A stretch of 64,000 bases of DNA, taken from PNON01 sp963757065. GTDB taxonomy: Bacteria; Chloroflexota; Anaerolineae; Anaerolineales; Anaerolineaceae. The position numbers and the translations under genes were made by a program. This document shows positions 25,703 through 34,735 of the stretch, piece by piece. The stretch's first letter is position 1. Each line of letters begins with the position of its first letter. The stretch is taken from positions 1 to 64,000 of the forward strand of contig CAVWQC010000003.1 in the NCBI GenBank assembly GCA_963757065.1. The letters run 5' to 3'. Under the pieces are notes generated by a model, which worked only from the letters and a program-made list of their open reading frames with translations, searched no databases and was not told where the DNA came from.

Positions 25703-26672
25703 CTACTTAATGTTCGGATCGATTTTGGGAATTCTCATTTTTTTTGTCCCAAACCAACCTGAGAAATATCGTTTTGCTTTTTGCCAAACTTCCACAAGCC
25801 CGCCTGGAAGGAATAGAACAATCAGGATGAATAATATTCCGAAGATAATCAGGTGATACTCACCCACATTCCAGACCAATAGTTGTTTAAGACCTATAAA
25901 GAAAACCGCGCCAATGATGGGTCCGATAATGGTACCTGTACCGCCAATATAGGCCATCATCATGGGATCGAATGTCCATTCAGCGCCGAAAGGCATATAG
26001 TAATAATAACTAACGTGATAGAAAGCAAAAGCTCCACCAGCAAACCCGGCAAATAAGGCACTAACTGATAAAGCTATGATCTTGTGTTGTAATGAATTTA
26101 TTCCCAGTGACTCTGCCGCATCCTCTCCTTCCCTGACAGCCATCATCCCCAGGCCTAACCTGGATTTGACAAGAAAATATGCAGTACCAATAGTGACTAT
26201 AGCTAATGCGAGAAATAGATAATAACGGGGAAGCAGTTGGTAATCTGATATAGCCGGGTTATAAGACATCTCAGGCAATATATTACCCACCGTCAGATTC
26301 AGCATTTGAGCCAAAGCAAGGGTGCCAATCGCGAAATAAACTCCTCGCAGTTTAAACGCTGGTAGCCCAATGATGAGAGCCAGCAGCACCGCTGTTATCC
26401 CTCCGGCTAGAAAACTGAGGGGGAAAGGATAATCCATTGATCCACAACAAGCGGGCTGTTAGCGAACCTATACCAAAGAAAGCTGCATGCCCAAGGTTAG
26501 TTTGACCCGTATAGCCCCCAAGGATATTCCAACTTGAAGCGATGACAATATATAAAAGGACAAGAATCACCAAGTTGATGGTGCTGTCATTCTTGATCAC
26601 CAACGGCAACGCAATCAGACCGATCAGGGTAATAATGACCAAAGCGAGTGTTATGTAGCCATTTTTTTTCAT
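25703..26672 (-). pseudogene. livM: frameshifted Liv-type ABC permease (LivM)
   Basis: The N-terminal 85 or so residues (MKKNGYITLALVIITLIGLIALPLV...SSWNILGGYTGQTNLGHAAFFGIGSLTARLLW) are in one frame and the rest is in another (FPLSFLAGGITAVLLALIIGLPAFKLRGVYFAIGTLALAQML ... AYIGGTGTIIGPIIGAVFFIGLKQLL ... LFLPGGLVEVWQ). The change lies at about 26420-26440. Joined, the protein would be about 320 residues, normal for LivM, with the GHAAFFGIG and GGxGTxxGPxxGA signatures intact. Confidence 0.85.
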
Positions 26673-26675
26673 CGA

Positions 26676-27558
26676 TTAACCCTCTTTGTGTCCAAATAAT
26701 CCTTGGGAACGTAAGATCAATACCAAAATAAACAAGACGAGTCCCGCCACCTCACGATAATTACTGCTGATAAAAAAGGAGGTGGCAGATTCGGTCACAC
26801 CCAGGATTAATCCCCCAATAATTGTCCCGGGAATGTTTCCCAAGCCTCCCAGTACCATCACAATCAAGGCCTTCATCGTCCATCCCAAACCCATGGAAGG
26901 CTGGATTGAATAATTGATGGATACTAAAGTTCCTGCAGCACCCGCTAGTGCGGCTCCGAGTGCAAACGAGAGTATATACACCTTATGAATGTTGATCCCC
27001 ATTAAAGAAGCCGCCTCCCAGTTTTGCGCTGTTGCCCGAATTGCTTTACCGGTATAGGTTTTCTTTAAGAACAATTGAAGGGCAATCAGGAAGACGATCG
27101 CGATGACCAGGCTGGCAACTTTAATGACCGGGAATCGAATGCCCAAGCCTGTGAACGCAGTACTGAAATACGAAGTTGTTATACCGCGTTCATCAGCTGT
27201 CCAAAAACCGGAGAGCCAGGTTTTGCAGGATCACCGATAAACCAAATGCGACGAGGAGGGTATTCTTGATCTTGGATTCTTCCGGTAATTTCACTGTTCT
27301 TGAAAAAACCAGTTTATAAAGAACTGCTCCCATCAGGAACATCAGAGCCATGGTGATCGGAATGGATAAGAACGGATCAACACCGAGCAAGGAAAACGCC
27401 CAGAAACTTGCATAACCTCCAAACATGACCAATTCGCCATGTGCAACATTTAAGAATTTTGTCACTCCAAAAATGAGGGAAAGACCCAGGGCAACCAATC
27501 CATACAAGGCTCCCACCAGGATCCCGAAAACTAGGTTTTGACCGAGTGCTTGGAACAT
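26676..27558 (-). pseudogene. livH: frameshifted Liv-type ABC permease (LivH)
   Basis: The N-terminal 121 residues (MFQALGQNLVFGILVGALYGLVALGLSLIFGVTKFLNVAHGELVMFGGYASF...) end at a shift near 27195-27215. The second frame continues with FSTAFTGLGIRFPVIKVASLVIAIVFLIALQLFLKKTYTGKAIRATAQNWEAASLMGINIHKVY...VLGGLGNIPGTIIGGLILG to 26676. The combined length of about 293 residues fits LivH. It ends 4 bases before LivM. The family signatures are intact in both halves. Confidence 0.85.
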
Positions 27559-27588
27559 ATGAGGACCTCAGCTTCCTTTCTTCGACTA

Positions 27589-28294
27589 TTATCCAAGATA
27601 TGAACTGCGAACTGATTCAAAGGAGAGGAGGTCCTTACCTTTGCCTTCTCCAACTATTTGCCCATTTTCAAGTAGATAAGCACGATGGGATAGTTCCAGA
27701 GATGCCTGGACATTTTGTTCGACCAGCAAGATGGTCACATCCTTGTTGATTGATTTTCTTGATCGTTTCAAACATGTGCTCAACAAGAATGGGAGCCAGC
27801 CCAAATGATGGTTCATCGAACATCAATAACTGGGGTCTGTGACATCAAAGCCCGACCTATGGCCAGCATCTGTCGTTCCCCACCGCTCAACGTTCCTGCC
27901 TGCTGGCTTTTTCTCTCAGCCAATCGCGGAAAGATCTCGTACACTCGTTCCAGGCTTTGATCTTTTTCTTTCCGTGCTCTTGATACGAATGCACCTAATT
28001 CCAGATTCTCAAGAACGCTCATTTCGGTAAATATCTTTCCACTTTCAGGAACCTGAGAAATTCCCAAATTCCACGATCTTATGGGGTGGTTCTTTCTCGA
28101 GTGGATGACCCAAAAATTCGATTTTCCCTGAAGCAGGTTTCAGTAAACCGCTGATGATCCGTAAAAGGGTTGTTTTCCCTGCGCCATTGGGACCAACAAG
28201 CGCGACAATTTCTCCTTTTTGAACATTCAAGGAGACATTCCAGATTGCCTGGATTTCCTTGTAAAAAGCATTGATGTTTTCTAAGGTTAAGCAT
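27589..28294 (-). pseudogene. livF: frameshifted Liv-type ABC ATPase (LivF)
   Basis: The start ATG 28294 overlaps the LivG stop. After MLNL the frame changes at once, then ENINAFYKEIQAIWNVSLNVQKGEIVALVGPNGAGKTTLLRIISGLLKP (Walker A) runs to about 28060. A second frame gives SGKIFTEMSVLENLELGAF...TLSGGERQMLAIGRALMSQTP (signature) to about 27830. The Walker B and switch region (DEPSFGLAP-like, EQNVQASLELSHRAYLLENGQIVGEG) needs at least two further changes. About four indels in 700 bases. The protein is otherwise a standard LivF of about 235 residues. Confidence 0.82.
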
Positions 28295-29017
28295 GGGCTG
28301 TTCCTAAATAGACTTCAATGACCTTGGGATTATGAACGATCTCATCAGGCGAGCCTTCTGCGATCTTTTCACCCATATTGAGCACCATGATCCGATCAGA
28401 GATACAGGTGACTGCTTTGACGATGTGTTCCACCATGATGATGGTTACTTTGGAATCTCGTAATCTGCGAGATCAAATTGCAGGCTTCATCTGCTTCCAC
28501 AAGATTCAATCCAGCCATCAATTCATCAAGCAGGAGCAGGTGATGGTTTGGTTGCCAAAGCCCTGGCAAGTTCCAGCCTTTTTCGTTCCATGACCGTCAG
28601 GTCTTTTACCAGGATTTGCGCTTTATTTCCAAGACCGACCTGTTCAAGGATCTCCATGGATTCTTTTTCAGCAATGCGGAGATTGCTAGCTCGGTTCATG
28701 CCCGTAAGCTCTGCCAACCATCACATTCTGTAAAGCGGTGAAGTCCATGAATGGTTTGCACAATTGGAAAGTTCTGGCAATACCTTTGTGGCATACCTTG
28801 TAGCGGGGTAATCTGACAATTTCTTCTCCCCTAAAGGTGATACTCCCGGAATTGGGTTTAAGAATCCAGTAAGCAGATTTAAAAAGGTAGTTTTTCCGGA
28901 CCCATTCGGTCCAATGACCCCAACGATCTCCCCTTCATCGATATGGAAATCGAGGTTATTCAGGGCCATTAATCCCCCAAAGTGTTTGCTCAGCTTTTCA
29001 ACGGTTAATATGCGCAT
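28287..29017 (-). pseudogene. livG: frameshifted Liv-type ABC ATPase (LivG)
   Basis: The start is ATG 29017 with GGAGGAAT directly upstream, giving MRILTVEKLSKHFGGLMALNNLDFHIDEGEIVGVIGPNGSGKTTFLNLLTGFLNP. Frame changes follow at about 28830-28845, 28720 and 28540. Further pieces are MAELTGMNRASNLRIAEKESMEILEQVGLGNKAQ...LTVMERKRLELARALATKP (the signature reads LTVMERKR in place of LSGG, as in many LivG) and, at the end, GEKIAEGSPDEIVHNPKVIEVYLGTAHA to the stop at 28287. First gene of the Liv cassette. Confidence 0.82.
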
Positions 29018-29118
29018 ATTCCTCCAACTTGCAAATAGGTATAGCCACAAATAACACAAAGGTGAAAACTTCTGAAATTCAGGACCTCAACGATCTACAT
29101 CGATCTGCGCAAACTTGT

Positions 29119-29144
29119 GTATCATACAGTGAAACGGCGTTTTG
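29119..29144 (-). promoter_or_regulatory. 26-bp composite operator upstream of the Liv cassette
   Basis: Minus-strand half-sites CAAAAC / GTTTCA / TGATAC at spacings 3 and 5, about 100 bases before the LivG start. It is the weakest copy that still keeps all three half-sites. Unlike the others it has no clear TTGACA promoter at the usual distance. Confidence 0.55.
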
Positions 29145-29245
29145 TAGATAAATATCGATTTATATCGGTTGTTTATGATTTTTACTGTGTTATTCTGTTT
29201 ATGGCCTCCAATACTGATTTAATTTACGATCCGTATTTTTTCTTT

Positions 29246-29470
29246 TTATCCACCAGACATATAAGGAAAGAAACAAAGGCGGCAATCGGTTTGTATGACG
29301 GTATCAAAATCGACCTGGCAGCCATCGATCGTAATAAGCCCTACCTTTTCGATATCTGTCCCTATCTTTTGAGCAATTTCTCTTACGGTAACTGGCGGTA
29401 AAAACTCCATCACAATTTGTCTGGGTTTATCGATCGCCAGTTGTCCAAATAATTCAATATCGATCAACAA
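29246..29470 (-). CDS. MoaD/ThiS-like sulfur carrier paired with aldehyde oxidoreductase
   Basis: A 74-residue ubiquitin-fold protein ending in the Gly-Gly that is adenylated and thiocarboxylated in MoaD and ThiS (last residues FFPYMSGG). Central PPVTVREIAQKIGTDIEKVGLITIDGCQVDFDTVI matches the family. It starts 9 bases after the aldehyde oxidoreductase gene, the usual arrangement for tungsten/pterin enzymes, and probably supplies sulfur for their tungstopterin cofactor. No MoaE or MoeB is in the window. Confidence 0.8.
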   Translation of the reverse strand: MLIDIELFGQLAIDKPRQIVMEFLPPVTVREIAQKIGTDIEKVGLITIDGCQVDFDTVIQTDCRLCFFPYMSGG

Positions 29471-29478
29471 TGGATCTC

Positions 29479-31194
29479 CTAAAGTTTTTCGAATACCGAA
29501 TCCAGGTATTGATCTGGTACATCGAAAACAGCATTGTGAGGAGCCAGGGGTTCTTCCCGCATATACTCAGGAATTCTATAATCAGCTGATGTTATTCCCG
29601 CCAACCGGTTAAACTCAAGCTCATTTCGCAACACATTCCGGTTGAATTTATCCAGGTCCTCTTTTGTCCAATCCCAACCATATATCCCATTGATCATATC
29701 GACCATTAATTGCGGATCTGCTATGATCGGCGGCCTGGCAAACAGGCAAAGTCCTGTACTATCCAGCATGGCTGCAATGATCTGAAGCTTAAGAGAAAGC
29801 TCCTTTTGACCTTCTATTCCCAGAGGGTTTACTTCTTTCCTGGCACCAAAAGCGTTCCCGGCAGTGTGGTCTGCCCCCTGCGGAGAAGTGGCATAAGTCA
29901 CACCATTCCCCTTTAAGCTGCGAGGATCATAACCAGGCATAGCCTGACCCAATGCAACAGGTACGCGGCGGATTCCGAAAACTTTTCCAGTTACGGCCGC
30001 TCCATTTCCAATAACGCGCCCTATTACCGTTCCTTCACCCACCTGGTTTAGAAGATTGATAAATCCTTGCGTATCCCCATACTCAACCAAACCTGCTTCC
30101 ATTGCCACACCCATTGCAGCACCGGTTTCAATAGTATCAACTCCAAAGTCATTGCACATATAATTCAACAATGCAACATCATCCAGATTGCCAATTCCAA
30201 GATTCGATCCTACAAGGGCAATTGTTTCATATTGCATTGTTCCAACGATCTCCTTGCCGTTCTCGTCGACATAGTTATTACGACAGGCAATCACACAACC
30301 AGCCATGCAGCGAGTTCCGATCTTTCCTTCCCGAGCCAGGATAAACTCGCGCATATGCTCACCACGCAGGTCACTTGATTTATCGAAATTTCCACTACTA
30401 AAGTTACGTGTTGGCAGTGATCCCATCTCATTCACTGCACCGACGATGGAAGCAGTTCCATATAGATGCTGAGAACCTTGCGTTCCTAATTTCGGATCGT
30501 TTATAAGTTTCTGGGCAAATGCTTTTGATGCGGTCCTGAACATATCTGTATTTGCTAGAGGAATGGATTTTCCTGTAGGTTTATCAATTACTATCGCTTT
30601 TAGTCCTTTGCTACCCATGACCGCACCTAAACCACCCCTGGCGGCATGGTTACTCCGCTGATCCTTCTCCCCTGTACAGGCAATTCCTGCTCCGATCATC
30701 AGGAATTCTCCCGCCTGCCCGATAGAAATTACGGTTGCATCCAGTCCAAATTTCTCCTGAATCTTCTTTGACGTGGCATAAGTTCCTAAACCCCTTAAAT
30801 CATCAGCTGTTTCAAGAACAGCGCCATTTATTTTGATATGTAACAAATGAAGAGAATTGTCCTGCGGCTGATTTTCGACGACAACTGCTCGAATACCTAA
30901 TTTTCCAAAGATATCCCCGGCAGATCCACCCGCATTGGCTTCTTTTACACCATGTGTTAATGGACTTTTGGCACCTACAGAAAGCCTGCCCGCAGCGGTT
31001 ACCCCGGCACCTCCAAGAAGTCCGGGGGTGAAGATCAATTTATTGTGTGGTCCTAAAGCATCGCAAGTTGGTGGCACTTCTTCCAGCAATAATCTAACGA
31101 TAAAAGCTCTTCCTGAAAGTTGTTGGTATTTTTCAGGTACTGATGCAATTTGTATTTTTTGAGAATTCATATCAACACGTAAAATGTTCATCAA
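29479..31194 (-). CDS. tungsten-dependent aldehyde ferredoxin oxidoreductase family enzyme
   Basis: A 571-residue AOR-family enzyme that oxidises an aldehyde to the acid (or the reverse) with ferredoxin, using a bis-pterin tungsten site and a [4Fe-4S] cluster. The N-terminal pterin domain includes GAGVTAAGRLSVGAKSPLTHGVKEANAGGSAGDIFGKLGIRAVVVE. Cluster ligands appear as RCMAGCVIACRNN (about 290-302, C-x3-C-x3-C) with a fourth Cys in DSTGLCLF (about 492). NHAARGGLGAVMGSKGLKAI marks the second pterin-binding segment. Length is slightly below the usual 600. It is in a minus-strand run with the cupin, U32-like, creatininase-like and AEC genes. The nearby CoA-transferase and ferredoxin genes offer possible partners; the substrate aldehyde is unknown. 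Confidence 0.9.
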   Translation of the reverse strand: MMNILRVDMNSQKIQIASVPEKYQQLSGRAFIVRLLLEEVPPTCDALGPHNKLIFTPGLLGGAGVTAAGRLSVGAKSPLTHGVKEANAGGSAGDIFGKLGIRAVVVENQPQDNSLHLLHIKINGAVLETADDLRGLGTYATSKKIQEKFGLDATVISIGQAGEFLMIGAGIACTGEKDQRSNHAARGGLGAVMGSKGLKAIVIDKPTGKSIPLANTDMFRTASKAFAQKLINDPKLGTQGSQHLYGTASIVGAVNEMGSLPTRNFSSGNFDKSSDLRGEHMREFILAREGKIGTRCMAGCVIACRNNYVDENGKEIVGTMQYETIALVGSNLGIGNLDDVALLNYMCNDFGVDTIETGAAMGVAMEAGLVEYGDTQGFINLLNQVGEGTVIGRVIGNGAAVTGKVFGIRRVPVALGQAMPGYDPRSLKGNGVTYATSPQGADHTAGNAFGARKEVNPLGIEGQKELSLKLQIIAAMLDSTGLCLFARPPIIADPQLMVDMINGIYGWDWTKEDLDKFNRNVLRNELEFNRLAGITSADYRIPEYMREEPLAPHNAVFDVPDQYLDSVFEKL

Positions 31195-31217
31195 TTGCTC
31201 CTAAAATGCAAAAAATA

Positions 31218-32123
31218 TTAAATCGTCAGTAGAAACGGAGTGGCAATCACTCCGACAATGATCGAAAGAGAAATACAGGCAGCCGCAAATTCTGTATCCA
31301 ATCCTTCAGAAGCTGCATACACCATGGGAACCATTCCTATGGGAACCGCAGAACCCAGGGAAACAATAATCCTGTCTAAACCCTGGAGGTTAAAAATGAG
31401 AACAATCACTTGTCCTAAAAGAAATCCAACACCCATCCGTAAGAATACAGTCAGGATTATTAGTTTCCACTTGGGGAATTTAAAATTGACGAAAACTCCA
31501 AGTGCGATCATTGCAAGGGGTGTGTTCGCCTTACTGACAGGAGTTAGCATTTTGATCAAGAAAGTGGGGAGATCGATACTGGTGAGGTTAATGATTAATC
31601 CAATGATTAAAGCCCATAAAATTGGGAGGGTGGCCACCTTTTTAATACTGTTCTTGTATCCACATGGAGTTTTATTGCCATAACAGGAAGCCAGGTAAAA
31701 ACCATAACCACTTGCCATGAAGGAGTTCCCAATATCAAATGCTGCCAGCCGGCTTGCACCTTCCGGACCATATGCAGTCTGGATGATTGGAAATAGGAAA
31801 GTACCCAGGTTCATCACCATACTACCCAATATGATCACTCCCGCAATCGATGGATCAACCTTTAACCACTTTGCAATTGTGCCTGATAGAATTCGTAAAC
31901 TTATTGCAATCAATAAACTACATAAAGCTAAAAATCCTAAGCTAAGTGGGTCAACATTTGCCTGGGAGACTGAAATAAAGATTACTGCCGGCAAAGTGAC
32001 CGTAAGGATCAATCTACTCAATAAAGAACCATCTTCAGGTTTAATTACTCCTATCTTCTTCAATAAGAACCCAACCACCACTAAGCTGATGACAGGTAAT
32101 ACCTCGGCGACGGTTGGGTTCAT
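31218..32123 (-). CDS. AEC-family (auxin efflux carrier) permease
   Basis: A 301-residue membrane protein with about ten helices. AEC landmarks are VVGFLLKKIGVIKPEDGSLLSRLILTVTLPAVIFISV near the N-terminus, a central charged loop, and VSLGSAVPIGMVPMVYAASEGLDTEFAAACISLSIIVGVIATPFLLTI at the end. Bacterial AEC proteins move malonate, malate, lactate or other carboxylates. It sits in an operon with oxidoreductase and amidohydrolase genes, so a carboxylate exchanger is plausible. Confidence 0.85.
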   Translation of the reverse strand: MNPTVAEVLPVISLVVVGFLLKKIGVIKPEDGSLLSRLILTVTLPAVIFISVSQANVDPLSLGFLALCSLLIAISLRILSGTIAKWLKVDPSIAGVIILGSMVMNLGTFLFPIIQTAYGPEGASRLAAFDIGNSFMASGYGFYLASCYGNKTPCGYKNSIKKVATLPILWALIIGLIINLTSIDLPTFLIKMLTPVSKANTPLAMIALGVFVNFKFPKWKLIILTVFLRMGVGFLLGQVIVLIFNLQGLDRIIVSLGSAVPIGMVPMVYAASEGLDTEFAAACISLSIIVGVIATPFLLTI

Positions 32124-32156
32124 TGAAGAGTCAGTAACCAGTAATTGTTGATCGGT

Positions 32157-33122
32157 TTAAGGAGGATAAGCAATTGTGTAAATATGCTTTCCACCATTCA
32201 GCGGTCCCTTTAGAAGAGCTTCAATCTCCGCTGGATCACGCATGGTCGTTTTATCCGTTGGAGGAAGCTGACCAGCCGGGAACCTGGTCATGATGTCACC
32301 AATCAATCGAACCATGTAATCTAACAAAACATCCAGTCCTGGTTTGGCTTTCTCTGCATCCGCCAGTGTTGGTCGACCGATCACACCCTCCGGGTAGACA
32401 AGAACTTCAATCCCGCCCAATCCGACGTGTTCATGACCTTTGATCGGTGCATGGTATACTTCGCCGCCTTTATCGACATGTCCCGGTGGGAGAAAACCTT
32501 CAGGTTTTGTATCAACTGCCAACTCCATATGCATAAATTCCGGAAAGAGCGCCAGCGAATAGGACCCTTCCACTTCACAGGCATGTTGGAATGGGGTATT
32601 AAAAGGACCGCCGTGGGCTTTGTCTTTCAGATAATCATGGATGACTGTCGGCCAGTGCAGCGAGATCAATAAGCTTGGTACTTGATATTTCTTTGCGAAT
32701 TGATGCAGTGCCAAAGGAATAACTTCTTCCTGACCATGTCCATTGAGAAAGATCTGTTTACGAAAGCCCATATTCCAGAGACCGGCGATGATCGCGCGTA
32801 AATTTGCCAGGAAAGCATCCTCAGGAACAACTATCGTTCCGGGCATGCCGAGGTGATTATACGGGTGAGATCCATACCAGACTGGTTCTGCAATTGTGCA
32901 GCCTGTTTTCATAGCGACCTGCTCTGCCATTCTGGAAACAAGGAAGGTGTCTTCCCCCAGCGGTTGTGCCGCACCATGGCATTCAGTGCTCCCCACCGGG
33001 ATGATGATGAGGTCGTTTGTTTTCAGGCGGGCATTGATCTCAGTCATATTCATGGTTTGCAAATACAAACCATCTGGTCGTTCCATGTGTCCACTATCCG
33101 GTGGAAACTGCCAATTACCCAT
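32157..33122 (-). CDS. creatininase-family amidohydrolase
   Basis: About 321 residues from ATG 33122, which has AAGGAGG 6 bases upstream; the start 18 bases earlier lacks this. Creatininase-fold metal motifs are present: IIPVGSTECHGAAQPLGEDTFLVSRMAE (Glu and His ligands, about 37-64), a middle HPYNHLGMPGTI, and FLNGHGQEEVIPLAL (about 145). Family members open cyclic amides (creatinine, formamidopyrimidine intermediates) or act on mycofactocin precursor peptides. No mycofactocin genes are here, so hydrolysis of a cyclic amide or lactam-like substrate is the more likely reading. Confidence 0.82.
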   Translation of the reverse strand: MGNWQFPPDSGHMERPDGLYLQTMNMTEINARLKTNDLIIIPVGSTECHGAAQPLGEDTFLVSRMAEQVAMKTGCTIAEPVWYGSHPYNHLGMPGTIVVPEDAFLANLRAIIAGLWNMGFRKQIFLNGHGQEEVIPLALHQFAKKYQVPSLLISLHWPTVIHDYLKDKAHGGPFNTPFQHACEVEGSYSLALFPEFMHMELAVDTKPEGFLPPGHVDKGGEVYHAPIKGHEHVGLGGIEVLVYPEGVIGRPTLADAEKAKPGLDVLLDYMVRLIGDIMTRFPAGQLPPTDKTTMRDPAEIEALLKGPLNGGKHIYTIAYPP

Positions 33123-33166
33123 AATGTCCTCCTTGATCAATTATTGCTTTTAGACACCTGATCAAA

Positions 33167-34084
33167 TTAATATACAGGAAGATGCAAATCTGATGAACCT
33201 TTTGCAGATTGTTTTGCTTCTGGATAGTACTTGGAGACCATCTCAACAACAATCGATGCCTGATCTGCCATTTTCTTGGCATCACTTGCAGAAGTTAGTT
33301 GACCATGACCAGCCACAACAGAGTTACCGGTTTTGCAATGTACCGGGGCAGCCACTCTTACAATTTCTGGAGCTTCGTAAACACGAATAAAACCACCAGA
33401 TCCCGGTGGATTGTCAGTGTGGATATCTAGTGGGGTCTTTATAGCAGCACGCAAAGCCGCGATCATGGGGAGCTGTAAGTCGCGAACCGGATTGATGCTG
33501 TTCGCGCCTAAACTTTCGAGCAGTTTAAATGAGCAAGGATTGCACTGACCCATATGGGCAGAGGTCTTGAAAATAATGTCTTTAGGAAGAGCACCATCCT
33601 GGCGCATTTGGTTGATCAACCACAACATACCTTCGTCATAGATGAGGAATCCACGGCAGCCATAATCATAACCACGTTTGATATCTTCCACGGCTCGAAT
33701 CATTTGTTCCTGTCCACGCAGGCGATAACTGATCCGAACACCCTGTTCAGATAGTACTGTGGCTCCAGTATCATAGGTTGCCCTTGGGCCAACCGAAAGG
33801 AGTAGTTCAGCACCATATTGTCCACATAATTTGCAGTATTCTTTGATCTCCGCAGCTGTGTGCCTGAACATTCCATAGGTTTCGGTAACCCGGTTGATGA
33901 CAATGTTGTTCTTGGTCGCTGTATCAAGCAAGGAAGCAACGGCATCAGCAGTATTTACGGTGGGTACTTCAATACGATATGCAGCACCATCTGGAAAACG
34001 CTGGTTGGAGGTTGGCATATCGAACAAGTCACCTTGAGGTAAACCAATCTTCTTTAAATAATCACGTGTCTCTTGAAATATCAT
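33167..34084 (-). CDS. U32-like TIM-barrel protein
   Basis: 305 residues, no signal peptide. Segments such as GAELLLSVGPRATYDTGATVL, DIKRGYDYGCRGFLIYDEGMLWLINQMRQDGALP, FKTSAHMGQCNPCSFKLLESLGANSINPVRDLQLPMIAALR and TPLDIHTDN fit a TIM barrel of the kind automatically labelled U32 family peptidase. The conserved U32 (E-x-F-x(2)-G) signature is not evident, so protease activity should not be assumed. The CNPC pair could bind a metal. It lies between the cupin and creatininase-like genes in one operon. Its position suggests an aldolase- or decarboxylase-like step, which is an inference. Confidence 0.55.
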   Translation of the reverse strand: MIFQETRDYLKKIGLPQGDLFDMPTSNQRFPDGAAYRIEVPTVNTADAVASLLDTATKNNIVINRVTETYGMFRHTAAEIKEYCKLCGQYGAELLLSVGPRATYDTGATVLSEQGVRISYRLRGQEQMIRAVEDIKRGYDYGCRGFLIYDEGMLWLINQMRQDGALPKDIIFKTSAHMGQCNPCSFKLLESLGANSINPVRDLQLPMIAALRAAIKTPLDIHTDNPPGSGGFIRVYEAPEIVRVAAPVHCKTGNSVVAGHGQLTSASDAKKMADQASIVVEMVSKYYPEAKQSAKGSSDLHLPVY

Positions 34085-34117
34085 TTTATTCTCCTTGAAA
34101 TAATAAATAGACTTCTA

Positions 34118-34480
34118 TTAACTACAGTGAGCCGGTAAAGGTGGACTGTAGACCCAGACTATTCTCAGTGGTTCATCACCAATGTTCTCAACTCGGTGTT
34201 TTACACCAATTGGTGAGTAGAAGGCGGTTTCAGGTCCTATTTCCCATTCCCCTTCCCCTTCAATCACGATTTTGGCATGTCCGCTGATCAGGAACAAAAC
34301 CTCTTCTGATTTATCATGAACATGGTCAGGGATCATACTGCCAACTTCGGTGATGTTCATTCCCATGGATAGATTATTTACTCCTCCAAATTTTGGGGCA
34401 AGCAAAAGTTTACTAACCCGTGGGGGTTCCCTGAACTCTCCTGCGACATCCGATGCTTTGACAAATGGTAAATTCTTCAT
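34118..34480 (-). CDS. single-domain cupin
   Basis: A 120-residue cupin. Motif 1 is MIPDHVHDKSEEVLFLISGHAKIVIEG (His-His-Glu ligands, about 50-76), and motif 2 is YSPIGVKHRVENIGDEPLRIVWVYSPP (His, about 93). Such proteins bind a metal and a small acid, acting as isomerases, dioxygenases or storage proteins. It is the first gene of the minus-strand operon that runs through the aldehyde oxidoreductase, and is directly controlled by the composite operator upstream. Confidence 0.88.
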   Translation of the reverse strand: MKNLPFVKASDVAGEFREPPRVSKLLLAPKFGGVNNLSMGMNITEVGSMIPDHVHDKSEEVLFLISGHAKIVIEGEGEWEIGPETAFYSPIGVKHRVENIGDEPLRIVWVYSPPLPAHCS

Positions 34481-34516
34481 AACTTATCTCCGATGTATAG
34501 ATTTAATGCTTAATCA

Positions 34517-34598
34517 GTCTCATAATGTAAAACTGTGTTTTATAAAAACAGTATAACGAAGGTTTCACTAGATGTCAATCACTTTCACACAATGAAAC
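34517..34598 (-). promoter_or_regulatory. promoter and operator array for the cupin operon
   Basis: Minus-strand TTGACA (34578-34573) and TATACT (34555-34550) are 17 bases apart, followed after 7 bases by composite operator 34542-34517 (TAAAAC / GTTTTA / TGAGAC). Additional half-sites continue upstream in the same rhythm (GTTTCA 34562-34567, CTTTCA 34582-34587, TGAAAC 34593-34598). One of them overlaps the spacer and another position coincides with the -35 box. Confidence 0.75.
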
Positions 34599-34630
34599 TA
34601 TCACGGTTTTTCGGCACTAATATTTCCATC

Positions 34631-34691
34631 TTGACGAAAAGGTATTGATTTGTTATTCTATTATATGAAACTATATTTCAATAGATGAAAC
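34631..34691 (+). promoter_or_regulatory. promoter plus 26-bp composite operator for the Ldh-family gene
   Basis: TTGACG (34631-34636) and TATTCT (34654-34659) are 17 bases apart. Composite operator 34666-34691 starts 6 bases later: TGAAAC / ATTTCA / TGAAAC at spacings 3 and 5. The surrounding bases TTTGTTATTCTAT recur in the nitroreductase promoter at 42.6 kb. Confidence 0.8.
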
Positions 34692-34735
34692 TATTATAAA
34701 TTCTTTTTCGAAGATTTAGCTGGACTGGAGACAAT

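Noticed and set aside
32157..33122. Mycofactocin-type role for the creatininase-like protein
   Set aside because: No mycofactocin precursor, radical SAM maturase or partner genes are nearby.
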